The notes under the pieces were generated by a model. It was not told the origin of the DNA. It did no database searches and saw only the letters and a list, made by a program, of their open reading frames with translations. The position numbers and the translations under genes are program-made. This document shows positions 50,683-62,162 of a stretch of 64,000 nucleotides of DNA, piece by piece (position 1 is the first letter of the stretch; each line of letters starts with the position of its first letter). Source of the stretch: Macrotrachela quadricornifera (Eukaryota; Rotifera; Eurotatoria; Philodinida; Philodinidae); NCBI GenBank assembly GCA_022393335.1, contig JAJEKB010021919.1:122574-186573 (forward strand), written 5' to 3'.

Positions 50683-53600
50683 ATGTTTGACAGCATTACT
50701 CTATCTCTTCTTACATTACCTATCGAATTAGTATATCGTATATTGGATAATCTCGATCAATTAACAATTCTTCTATCATTTCGCAATGTTTGTACACGTC
50801 TTAATGCCATAACAGATACCTATCATCGATATCAGGTAAATTTCAATCTATTTTGAGATTAAATCTTCTTTATTTTCAAAGAATTATCGGTTTCAATAAT
50901 CAATTTCATTTTTCAGCACTATCTTCTGTCCAGCTTGATATCAGTTCAAATAAGAAAAATTGTGAATATTTTTTTTTTGAATAAATTTTAATAGAAGCTA
51001 GATAGAGAGCTGTGATTTTTGCTAGTGGAAATTACATTAAATTATATACGTCAGATTTTTCTGAAAAGTTTTGACGAAACAAAACATTAAGTGATGTAAA
51101 CATTTGGAATTTTAATTTTCGAAAATGCACGACAATCTGTAGCTCGAGATCTGTCAATTATACAAGCTTGACATTATTATCTTTCGCGAACCATGAGTTA
51201 TAGATATTTTACTCTGTGTCCTCTGTCGATTTTTCACAAAAAATGAAGTAGTTTTCTTAATTTTTGTTTTTTTTAAAAAAACATCAGTGAATTCTGCGAA
51301 AATTCGTCAAGCAAAGTCTGAAATACATAATTCAATGTGGATTCTATCAAAAGTTATTCGAAAAAAAAGAATATCCCTATAGTATATTAGTTCACGTAAT
51401 ACTATCGGAATTTATTAATAAACTATGGACACCCGACATTATATACATATGTATAGATTCTTATAGACATTCACTGAACTGATATTACCATATACACAAA
51501 TCGACAGTCAAAAATTACGGCATCTAGCTCATGTACTACAGAGTAATACGGTAAGATTAATTTTCTTCTTTTCAATCGCATATAAATTACAATGATTAAA
51601 TGTAGACTCTTACGACATTAACATTTGACTACAAGCTTATTGAGGCAGAAGGAACACAATATCTAGCTGATGCATTACAAAATAATAAGGTGAGAAAATG
51701 CTTTCTTCACATCGGTCACATGTGCTCTATTTTCATTAAATAAAGACAATCACTACACTCAATCTAGAGACAAACAACATTGGTAATGAAGGAGCAAAAT
51801 ATTTGGCTTATGCATTAGAAAATAATAAAGTAAGGCGAGTTTTCTACTTATTGATTATTACCCATTAATATTGAACAATATAGACACTCACTGTATTAAA
51901 TCTTGACTGCAATAATATTGGCGATGAAGGAGCACAACATCTTGCTCACGGCTTAGAGAATAATAAGGTAAGATAAATTTTGTTTTCATTGATCGTATAT
52001 TCACTATTACTATTTAATACAGACACTTACAATGTTAGATCTAACGCGTAATTATATTGGCGAGAAAGGAATAGCATGTCTAGCTCATGCATTACAAAAC
52101 AACACGGTGAAACAAGTTTCATTCTTCTTGATTATATATTCATTCATTATCATTTAGTATAGATCCTTACCACATTGATTCTCGACGTCAATAATATCGA
52201 TGTAGAAGGAGCACAATATCTGACTCACTTATTACAAAGTAACACGGTGCGACAAGTTTTCTTTTCATCAATCATAAATTTACATTTATCATTCAATACA
52301 GACACTCGTAACACTCAGTCTTGGAAGAAATAAAATTGATGATGAAGTAGTACAGCATTTGGCTCATGCATTACAAACGAACAGAGTGAGTCATCCTTTT
52401 TATTTGTCATTGATCATATATTCGCCATTATTGCTCAGTATAGGCTCTTACCACACTGAATCTAGATCATAATGAAATTGGTACAGAAGGGGTAAAACAT
52501 TTAGCTGAGGCATTACAACATAACACGGTGAGACAAGTTTTATTCGCATCGATTATTCATTTATTATCACTATCGATACAGACACTCAGTATACTGAATC
52601 TTGATCACAACCGAATCGAGACAGAAGGAGCACAACATCTCGCTTGTATATTGCAAAATAATATGGTGAGATAACTTTTCTTCTCATCAATCACAAACTA
52701 CCATTATCAATCAACATAGGCACTCATCAAGCTAAATCTTGGCTACAATAAAATTGGTGCTAAAGGAACACAATATCTCGCTCATGCATTACAAAGTAAC
52801 AAGGTAAAAGAAATTTTCTTTTCATTAATCATATATTCATTATTACCGCTCAATACAGACTCTCATCACGCTGAATCTTGATCATAATTATATTGGCATC
52901 GAAGGAGCGCAACATTTAGTTCATGTATTACAATATAACTCAGTGCGATAATTTTTCTTTTTACCTATCATATATTTATCATTAACATTCAATACAGACA
53001 ATTACAAAATTCAGTCTTGGAGGAAATAAAATCGGTAATGAAGGAATACAATATCTAGCTGATGCATTACAGCACAATCGAGTAAAACAAATCTTATTTT
53101 CAGTGAATACATATCCACCATTACAATTTAATATAATTAGACAATCACTGTGCTGAATCTGTACAAAAACTCTATCAGTGATGAAGGAGCACAATATCTA
53201 GCGCATGCGTTACAGACCAATAAAGTGAGACAAGTTTACTTTTCATTGACTATTTATTGGACTATTATCATTACATACAGACAGTCACTACATTGGATCT
53301 TTACAGAAACTCTATTAGTGATGAAGGAGCACAATATCTAGCACATGCTTTACGAATCAACAAAGTATGACAAGTTTTTTTTCTTATCGATTAAATATTT
53401 ACTATTATGATTAAATATAGACACTCATCACATTATCCCTTGACAACAACAATATCGGTAATGAAGGAGCTGAATATCTAGCACGTGCATTGAAAAATAA
53501 TGATGTGAGTAAAATTTCCTTATTATCGATCGCATATCGGTCATTTTCATTTAATACAGACGCTCATCACATTAAACCTTAGCTATAACAAAATCGATAT

Positions 53601-53802
53601 TGAAGGTTTACAACATCTGGCTAATTTATTACAAAATAATGTGGTAAAACAAGTCTTTTTTCCTTATGAATTACATATTCACCATTATCATTGATTTTAG
53701 ACACTGACTACGCTCATTCTTTACGAGAATCTTATCAATTCTAAAGACGTACAACATCTAACCACTGGTGAGAAGCGTTTGTTGAAGAGAATTCAATATT
53801 AA
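50683..53802 (+). CDS. F-box/leucine-rich-repeat protein, 17 LRR exons
   Basis: F-box exon 50683-50835 (MFDSITLSLLTLPIELVYRI, LDNLDQLTILLSFRNVCTRL), then 84-nt LRR exons starting at 51467, 51606, 51746, 51884, 52023, 52163, 52302, 52444, 52582, 52720, 52858, 52998, 53141, 53281, 53421 and 53560, and a terminal exon 53701-53802 that ends GEKRLLKRIQY-stop; 532 residues. All junctions are phase 0 GT-AG. Repeat consensus as in the upstream paralogue, for example TLTVLNLDCNNIGDEGAQHL. The number of repeats is nearly twice that of the sister gene, although the F-box exons are the same length (51 codons) and very similar. Probable SCF-type E3 substrate receptor with an enlarged LRR ligand surface; target unknown. 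No stop or frameshift interrupts any repeat exon. Confidence 0.85.
51467..53802 (+). repeat. Tandem exon-intron module, about 139 bp x 17
   Basis: Exon starts are spaced 138-143 bp apart, each unit being an 84-nt exon plus a 54-59-nt intron whose end (TTCAATACAG-type) is also similar between units. The same module, nine times, builds 47103-48299. The DNA is therefore a tandem repeat whose unit includes the splice sites. Confidence 0.85.
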
Positions 53803-56207
53803 TGGCAATTAATATATGTGTTTTCATAGACAAAACATTTGTTATTTGTATATTGATACCAAGATCATTATTTCATAGGTCATTATTGAGACTTTTCTGT
53901 ATTTCTTCGATTAATGTCTATAAAAGAAATACGGAACGAATTATGTAAAGTTTGACTTATATATGTAATTTCACTAAATATCTAATTGTATAAGAAGATA
54001 AAATATTTTTATTCGTACTTCTATATTCTTCGCAGCGAATACTTCAAATTTTGTTCGACTATCATATGAAAACTTTATATACAAAATAGTTTAGAAAAAT
54101 TTATTATCATAATCAATGAATTTATCGATGTAGATTTTTGTTGTGATATTTTTATTGTGCTAATGTCTTTCACTGAATGGACATTATTTCCATATGGTAG
54201 CGTTCATATCTAACAAAAGGTATAGTTATTCAAAAACAAACTCACAAACGGGGCACATATACAATGGAACAAAAAAATGATAAATAATCCGATGAAAAGA
54301 TAAATGAATTAAATATGAAATATAATAAAACAAACAGTATACTTCAGAAAGAAAATATGATACGTTTCTTTTTAGAAGATGTTTTAACGATTGGAATGAA
54401 ATCTGTACATGTTATCGGGTGGGCTATAAAGAGTGATAGTCTCCATATTTCCTCAATATCTCGCTCGGGCTTCAACATTTTTTTAAAAGATGTGCCATTC
54501 AATTCTATACAAAACTATAGGAAAGGAATTCTTCCGATAAATAGCTGAGAAAGCATATCTGGTCAACACTACGATGCTCCCAAGAAGCCCATTTTCAAAT
54601 GCGCTTTTTTTATGCAACTAATTATTTCTCTTCTGTTGACTAAGTAGATGTGAAGTCACTCTAATGGATGTTTCCTATGTTTTTAGGTGCACTCTTTCTA
54701 GCAAAGCTTAGAGAAAAATGCTTTGATAAGATTATAAAGTCGTAAAGGCTAGCCTTCTTGAAAAACGAGTTGGAAACGCTTGTCATTAGTCCGATAAACG
54801 TCAGGTACAGCAGAAAAGATCTCAATGACAGTTCACTTCTATTCAAATGACAGAGAACATACTTTCCTTCAACTTGGTAGGAACTCTAAATAGGTTTTGA
54901 TTTGAAATTAGACGTAACTAAATCAAAATTACGATGAGCCAAAATTAACGATCTTCAAAACAAATATTAGACAAACAAAGGAAAGATTTTGTTCTGCTAC
55001 ATTCACAGGATGTCATAAAAAGGATTCTCTGGTCTGATAGAACTTCTCATAATCTAAAAAATGACGTATTCAGTTTCCTGAAAATCTTATCAAAGAGCAA
55101 CTCAACATTGTAAAAACAAAAAACAGCAATTTGAAGGTGGGCTCCTTGGGAGCATCGTGATGTTGATCAGATATGATTTCTCAGCTATTCATCGGAAGAA
55201 TTTCTTTACCTACAGTTTTGTATAGAATTAAATGGCGCATCTTTTTAAAAAAAATGTGGAAGTCTGAGCAATGAAAATCGAGCGAGATATGGAGGAAATA
55301 CGGAGACCATCATGCTTTACGGCCCACCCGATACATGAAGTTGTTCTTGCCATGATAAATAATATAGACTAATGTCAAGTCACGAAAATTTCACATTATA
55401 ATGTTATATATAATTTCAATGGTGCCAACTTATTCATTTAAATAACCTTATCGCTTTACAAAAATTTTTTTTCAATAGTAACTAGAACAATGAAGAAGCA
55501 TCGAATACTAAAAAAGAACACTTTTTATTCTCACACTAGTGAATCTGTGTTTGCGTTTATATATTTTTGTGAAGACGTGTTTTGATGAGCTATTTAAACA
55601 GTTAGAAATTTTTGAAAACAGAGAAAAGATGACGTTGTTTGAATATCTTCTTTTCAACTCATCAATACGTACCAAATAAATGCAAAAAAGAAGAATTAAA
55701 TATAAGTTTTTACAATAGTAAAACTCTTATCTATCAGGCGAGTCACGATGAATTATGGCTGTTGAATATAACTATATTTTGAATTGAGATAAGATATATT
55801 TTTTAGCGGCCACAAATAATATCGTTAACGTTTTATCGTACTAATTCATGAATACTTTTAAAGTCGAGCTATTAGTAAGTTAATTTCTTTTACAGGTAAA
55901 ATATAAATTAGTGAGTAAATATGAAAGATACAGTTTAAAAAATTTTCAATTATTTAGGAAATGAAGCTCTCAAGACACGTTTTGCCCTTGCTTAACGGAC
56001 TCATCAGTTGAGTTTCATTTCATCTACATCGATATATCGTGAGGATACTAATCATAGATATTCATTTTCTAAATAAAAAACATTTTTTTTATGTAAATTG
56101 AAATACTATTACTCGAAATGAGTAACAATGTAATTCCATTAAGAAATTGGTTCTTTCTGTAAGAATCAATGTACTAATCTTGAACTAACTAATGATCGAT
56201 AGCTTGA
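53803..56207. other. Intergenic DNA, mostly occupied by a long-TIR element
   Basis: Outside the element 54413-55333 the sequence is AT-rich with no motif-bearing frame. The open frames at 54315-54548 and 54661-54846 fall wholly or partly inside that element. Confidence 0.5.
54413..55333. mobile_element. Non-autonomous element with about 200-bp inverted ends starting TA-TCGGGTGGGC
   Basis: The left end TATCGGGTGGGC and the right end GCCCACCCGATA are exact inverses. The arms stay alignable for about 200 bp (GTCTCCATATTTCCTC against GTCTCCGTATTTCCTC; CAATTCTATACAAAACTATA against TAATTCTATACAAAACTGTA; ACGATGCTCCCAAGAAGCCC against ACGATGCTCCCAAGGAGCCC). Flanking TA dinucleotides could be the target duplication of a Tc1/mariner-type element. 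The roughly 500-bp centre encodes nothing recognisable. Confidence 0.7.
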
Positions 56208-56396
56208 GTGACTATTGAAACCGGTCGTGGTAACTCTACTCACCCTCACCCTCAAGATTGTCAAATGTCAATATCGAATAACGATAATCGAACTACAATT
56301 CAAAATACAACAGAAGTGCCCAACAATACGGTCGACGATCAGCATACAAATGACAATCCATCTAACCATCAAAATCAACCTATTCAAGATGCTGAC

Positions 56397-58457
56397 CAGG
56401 GGTGGCGCGACCGGGGGGGTGTCGGGGGTGTAACACCCCCCCAATATTTGAAATTTTTGTTACTGTTGCCAATTAAAAGGTCGAAAACAAGCATGCAGTA
56501 GAAGTTTTGCTAACTTTTTTCCGAAAATACAGAATCAAACTGTATTTTTCTCGAACAAGTTATAGAGTAAAAGCAAAAATTTTTTGCTTCGCGAAAAATT
56601 AGCCATTATACAATCACAGTCAATCTAAAAAATGTCTAATCTTTCGTTTGAGAGACATGTTACAATGTTTTTTTACGTCTTAACGTCTTCGTTATTGAAC
56701 AGTTGTGACGAGAGGGTCCGCCTCCGGCGGCAAAAGTATTAAGAAATTTCATAACTTCCATTCGATAATGCTTTGGTTGTTGGAACGAAATGACTCAGGA
56801 CAACAGAATTTCTGATCAACCCAGACAAAATTTTCGTTTCGCGAAATGATATCAGTTGTACAAGTGTAATCAGTTTTTACACACTGAAAACTGAGTGGCA
56901 CGACACTTCCGCGCATGACATTTCCGCGCTGAGACTTCGGACACGACACTTACGCGCACCGACATTTCCGCGCAAGATGATTTTTTCCTCTGCTCTATTT
57001 ACGATAAGTTAATACTTAGTTAAAACTTTCGAAACAATTGTTTATAAGAAACTGTTTGCGAAAAACAAAATTATGGAAGTAAAGCAATTAGGACAGATAC
57101 ATAACGAGTTGTATTTGATAAGTGGTAAAACAAATATTGAAGAACTAAGCGTTGATCAATCTATTTTAAGAGTCTTCACGGGAAACAACATTAAAATCGT
57201 TTGCAAGATTTTTTATTCGATTGTTTATTTTTTCATGTTCTTTGCGTTGAGTTTCTGCTTCTATGTTACCAACCACAAGATTCTAAACTGCCAGTAGCGC
57301 AACCAGGGGGGGGGGGGAAGGGGTAAATGAGCAATTGCCCATTCAAAACTTTTGAAGATCGTTTTTTCCCAGCAGAACCTTTTAAAAAAGACGCTATACC
57401 CACTGAAATTTTGAGCCTCAAGCAGCTTTTGCCCACTGGTCGTAAATTCCTGGTTGCGCCACTGTAAACTACCCAGATCGAAGCGTGTAGATCGGATCCG
57501 ATCGAAAGACCCCAGGATATGATCGGAACATAGAAGTAGGAACTCGATCTTTGAATATGGTAATGGCTTTTCTCCGTTTTTGGAGAGAACCAGTCAGCCA
57601 GCACCGAGGTACAGATGGTCGTGGAGACACCGAATTTCGGATTCTAACTCCAACCTTTTTGCGGGATGTTCCAGCATGGGCCAGTGGCTTTCTGGCTGGT
57701 TCTTGTCGGAAAGTCACTGGAACCGGTCACCTGAATCATTATCCTAAAGCATAGTTGCACTTTTTTCTTCTCCTAAGATGTCTATGATAAATTTGAAAGC
57801 ACTCATATGATTACTCACTACATTCTACAATACTATGCGGACAGGACAATTATTCAGGAAGTTTGGACTAAGTATTAACTTATCATAAATAGAACAGAGA
57901 AAAAATTCATCTTTCGTGGAAACGTCTGTGCACGGAAATGTTGCTCGTGGAAATATCGGTGAATCGAAAACTTGATTCTGGGAAATGTTGATTCATTGTG
58001 CGTTCTGAAAAGTATGGTTTCTACCAGTCGTTGCTAGTGTGAACGCCTTCGACGTTAGAAGTATCAAGAAATTTTTTCCAATTTGATAGAAAGTCGATTT
58101 TCTTCCTCGCAAGACTGAAAAATAAAATAGAATTTGTTTCATTGTATAAAGTGTTCTTAATTCGAAAAAAATTGATGAACCATATATAGCGAGAAAATAG
58201 CACTAACTCTGTCTGAAAAAAATGTGATGGTGTCTCCTAATCCTCATTAGTCCGGAACGTCTTGCTGCGCATCGCTCTTCTCTTTTAATATGTGCGTCGT
58301 TTATGCTATAACATTAATTAAACTGAATTGTATATTCAGAAAACTACATCGAACAGGCAACTTAAAAATCTGCTACTATTTTGAACACACTATACCGTGT
58401 AAAATTTTTTTACACCCCCCCCCTCCCCCCAAAGTTCAAACTGTCGCGCCACCCCTG
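56397..58457. mobile_element. hAT-like non-autonomous transposon with intact 8-bp target duplication
   Basis: The termini CAGGGGTGGCGCGAC (56397) and GTCGCGCCACCCCTG (ending 58457) are perfect 15-bp inverted repeats with the CA-GGG-TGG start usual for hAT elements. The element is bracketed by identical ATGCTGAC copies (56389-56396 and 58458-58465). Length 2061 bp including a nested MITE (57292-57464). The subterminal parts carry G- and C-runs and a cluster of TTCCGCGCA-type words (56905-56975). No transposase frame is present, so it was mobilised in trans. Identical target copies suggest recent insertion. Confidence 0.85.
57292..57464. mobile_element. Nested hAT-type MITE
   Basis: The ends CAGTAGCGCAACCAGG and CCTGGTTGCGCCACTG are inverse with one mismatch; total 173 bp. 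Flanks TAAACTGC (57284-57291) and TAAACTAC (57465-57472) match at 7 of 8 positions, as expected for a hAT target duplication. A run of 12 G follows the left end. It lies inside the larger element, so it inserted later than that element was formed. Confidence 0.75.
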
Positions 58458-58543
58458 ATGCTGACAAACAAGATTGTCACAATCATTCCTTAACATCACC
58501 GACAAGAAGTGAAAATCAAAACAAATCTAATCAATTAAATTAA

Positions 58544-58914
58544 AATATTATAATTTCAAAACATATGAACATGAAAATGCTTCTCCATTAACAACTAAGC
58601 TTTTTCTTTGCTCTTTCTTTTCTACATATAAACATTATTTTCCAAAAAAAAACGCAAATCTATGAAAACAACGTACAAATCGTCAGCGACAAAGTTTTCT
58701 ACACTAAATGAAGACGAAATATTCGTTGGAACAAATCAAAACATACTAAAATCAAGCCTGACAAGCTTCCTAACCAATATCTATATGTCAAATAATATAC
58801 AACAATCAGAGAATTGTTAATCTTTGATAATGTACTAAATTATACATGCAATCACATTATTTCAATAATCATGTTTAGATTCTAAAAAATCAATAACAAA
58901 CATATGCATAATCA
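58544..58914. other. Short AT-rich spacer
   Basis: No gene, repeat or transposon end was recognised between the split exon and the TTAA-flanked element. Confidence 0.5.
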
Positions 58915-59705
58915 TTAAGGGCCCCCCCGGGGTCAAAAATCTATTTTTTTTCCAGAGCATCCAATCTTAATAAAATTTTTACTGAATATGTATCTAACCT
59001 TGGATAGTCTTCAGTAAAAAATTGAGCTCAAAATATAGAGTTTTGCCAGAGTTATCCTAGTATTAAGGGTCAAAAAGTAGGTGTCCGTGTGTCAAAGATT
59101 TTGTTCGCAATTTTAATGATATCGACCTCGGGATAGCCTCAAAATGTACAGAACACTTGTCGCTACAACATAGCAAAGCCAATTTTTTGAAAAAAAAAAA
59201 ACTTTTCTTGAAAAAGGTTTTTGGAAAAACTCGAGGTTAACTTTTTAGAAAACTCGATTTTTTCATATAGAACTAAATTGAAAACAAAAATTCTGGCTTT
59301 GCTATGCTCTAACGCTGAGCTTTAGCTTCATTTTAAAATTTTCCCGAGTGTTCTAGCGTTTAAAATGGGGGAGAAATCTTTGTCACACTGACAGACAAAA
59401 CATGAAAAAACTGTTTCGAGAAAAACGCAAAACAAGTTTTTACTTTGATTATCACGATTTTTTTGTTTATTGTCTGAAACGTATAGAAAAGCTTAATTAA
59501 CTTCGATAACTGAAGTTTTCGAAAAAAACTTTTTTTAATGCAGGGTCTTCAGAAAACCGTTGTAAAACCCTCAAAAACCATCGAAAAACCAATAAATTAT
59601 AGTGCATTCGAAAGTAGAGATGATGGGCTATCTAACTATGTATAAAGCGAAAAATCGATATTTTTGTCGAAAATTTCTTTTTTTTGAGGGGTGGGGAGCC
59701 CTTAA
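58915..59705. mobile_element. piggyBac-like MITE with TTAA target sites
   Basis: Begins TTAAGGGCCCCCCC at 58915 and ends GGGGAGCCCTTAA at 59705: a short inverted end (GGGC-CCCC type) directly inside TTAA on both sides, the signature of piggyBac-family insertion. 791 bp, no transposase. Internally TAGCAAAGCCA (about 59171) and its complement TGGCTTTGCTA (about 59293) form a further inverted pair. Confidence 0.65.
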
Positions 59706-61612
59706 TTTAAATATTACCACAGTCAGAACACATCTTCCCATCATACTAAGATCAAATTACTGCACATAAACAGACTCGATTCTTCTAAATTCTCGAACAA
59801 CCTGAAACTACCGTTTGATCAAAAAAACCACTCAATCAAAAAAGTTTCAATATTTTATTTCAAAATCGGCTACTCATCCATAAAATACTATTGAGCACAA
59901 CAAATGAAATAACCCATCATTCCTCATATATTATTTTCTTAAATCTATTATATATTAAAAAACAACAGCAACAATACCAATATCTATTGAAATCATAGGC
60001 TAATACATTAGTTTTTAATGTAGGGATCATTTGGATAATTACTAAATCATAGCTACCTGATGAGACCCTTAAGCAAGGTCGACATGCATCGTAGTTTGCT
60101 TCACTCACTCTCACCCTCACCTCACCCTTTTAATATTCAATAGTGAACTTATTTCTAGTGTCATTTTCCAGCAAGCATACAGAATCTATTAACATTTAAA
60201 ATAAACAAAAGATTACAAACTAAAACTGCGAAATTGTAGTATAGTGTACAAAACTATTGACTGTTCACCGTATAATGCTTATCAGATATTTCAGATTAAT
60301 TCAAAAATTCATGAAAGAAACAAAAAGCGGTGAGACAGTTTCATATTTTATTATACGTAAAATTCAGTTGAGATAAACGTGCACAGATGAAAACATAGGA
60401 AGCAGTCCTGATAGAAAAACATCGAAAATCAATAGGATGTTAATGCCAAAATCACGTCAGAAAAATTCGACAATTTTTCCAATTACTTTATGTTCCTTTT
60501 CGTCAGGATATTTAGTTGAAATTCTATTCTTTTTTAGTAATTTGTTGCAGATTCAAATGTTTTTCCAGATAGTATTGATTTGAATAAATTTATATTCAAC
60601 CTCAAGGTTAGATTTTCTATACAACTAAATTCTACGTTTACTTTCGAAGGTATTAGACAACAGATAACATGAAAAAATCTCTACAAATGGTTTATCATTA
60701 CTTTGATATGGAGATGAACTCTATGATAAATATATTCATAGAGAGCAGTTTCTACTTTAGATCTCCAGAGATCATTTTTGTAAAACGTACTGACCTCTTC
60801 GTGCATTTTTTAGATGGTATTTATGTTTCGGGTACATCGACCTCTAAATTTATTTAAAAAATAAAGAAGAAACATACAAAGGAATGAAGAGAATATGACA
60901 ACAAAAAAAACAAAAGTATATAAGACACAACGACACAAAACAAAAAGGAAAAATAAATACAGTTAAGCCGCTGTCGCCGAAGCCATTAATATCACTCATA
61001 ATCGCAACCATAACATTATGTACGCCTTCTTTGAATTGTGTCTTTTCTGTTCTTACTTACCATTTGCCATCCCAAAGTGAAAACATCTCTATCTCGATAT
61101 AACTTTTTGAAAGAAAGAGTATATTAGTGAATGACTGTTATTCTTCCATCTCCATCTCTTCACAATACAAATAAATGCGGCCGCTATCTCAAAGTATTAC
61201 TAGCTAGCGATAGAGGAGATATGTAGAATAGATAGTACAAAGGATATATGTTGAGTTGAAAATAAACTACCTTTTTTGTTCCTACGAACCATCACTTGGT
61301 GCGTGCGTCTCCGAAGGATTTATCTGCAAAAGAGGCATGAATACGTCTGGCAACAATATGATGTATATATGTATGTATCTCAGTTTGTTTTATTTACTCT
61401 GACATTTCTCTTTTGTAATATCTTAATGCTTTTAAAGAGTAAATATTTATTTGTTTAATCGTCTCTACAATAAAATGAAACTAATGCTTTCAGATCTGGA
61501 TTTATTGAAACACAAATAAGTAGCAAATATGTCTAGTGTATAAAAACAAAGAATCTATTTTAGCATTTTACTTCGAATTATTAACACAAATCCTCTTCTG
61601 TTTTTCGTAGTT
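59706..61612. other. AT-rich region without a supported gene
   Basis: CTCACCCTCACC-type short repeats near 60100-60126 and AT-rich non-coding DNA. The 62-codon frame at 60669-60857 has no motif. An acceptor-like TTTTTCGTAG at 61601-61610 leads into the small ORF that follows. Confidence 0.45.
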
Positions 61613-61702
61613 ATGAATCAATTCAGATTGTATATTGTCTCGATCTTGTTCCTTTTTGCTTCAATCAGCGTTGCCATAGTGCAATGCACGGAAAACGATT
61701 AG
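61613..61702 (+). CDS. Small ORF with a signal-peptide-like sequence (29 aa)
   Basis: MNQFRLYIVSILFLFASISV followed by AIVQCTEND and a TAG stop. A positively charged start, a hydrophobic core of about 14 residues and a polar end with Cys make a textbook signal peptide. It begins two bases after a good splice acceptor (TTTTTCGTAG). Either a micropeptide precursor or the first coding exon of a gene whose donor was missed (a GTGCAA occurs in the last codons). No homologue recognised. Being too short for statistics, it may be chance. Confidence 0.3.
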   Translation: MNQFRLYIVSILFLFASISVAIVQCTEND

Positions 61703-62162
61703 TGTACAAAAAGGAAAAACGTACAGAAACTGATAGATCGAATAGTATTTTAACTATTTGAGCCCAGAATTATTTTTAAACAGTAAACAATTTTATAATT
61801 TCAAATAAACGTTTATTTTGCTAAAACTATTGCGAGATATATGATTCAAAATGGTTTCACAGATTGTGATAGTCATTAAAATAATCTATACAATACAGTT
61901 ACACATCCTATTCAATACATTTATATGAAGTATCTATTCTTGACTTATCTCTTATCACAGTATTAACACAAGCGTTAAATTTTCTTGTTGAGTTTACTTG
62001 AGTTACTGTTGATATAATGTGTGAACGAAAATGTCGTACTATCTATTGAAGTGAACAGTCTATAAGTAGTCGAACAATCGAACTTCATACCTAATTACTC
62101 TATTCTTCAATACTCTCTCGAAGCATCTCAAGATGATAAGTAGAAAAGCGAACATATATATA
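61703..62162. other. AT-rich spacer
   Basis: Nothing recognised between the small ORF and the composite palindromic element. Confidence 0.45.

Larger units (their letters stand above)
56208..58543 (+). pseudogene. Coding-like exon split by a hAT-like insertion
   Basis: Before the insertion the frame reads TIETGRGNSTHPHPQDCQMS and then a Asn/Gln/Thr/Asp-rich low-complexity stretch up to 56396. When the insertion and one copy of its 8-bp duplication are ignored, the same frame continues after 58465 with KQDCHNHSLTSPTRSENQNK and stops at 58541-58543. A minimum start near 56208 follows an in-frame stop, so this would be an internal or terminal exon of a gene whose other exons I could not find. 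Low complexity makes the coding call tentative. Confidence 0.35.

Noticed and set aside
53760..53802. Possible donor GGTGAGAAG in the last LRR exon of the second gene
   Set aside because: It would be phase 1, unlike every other LRR exon, and no downstream LRR or coding exon was found; the frame instead runs to TAA at 53800-53802.
57266..57754. Overlapping frames on both strands in GC-richer DNA
   Set aside because: They lie inside the hAT-like element and its nested MITE; none shows a transposase motif.
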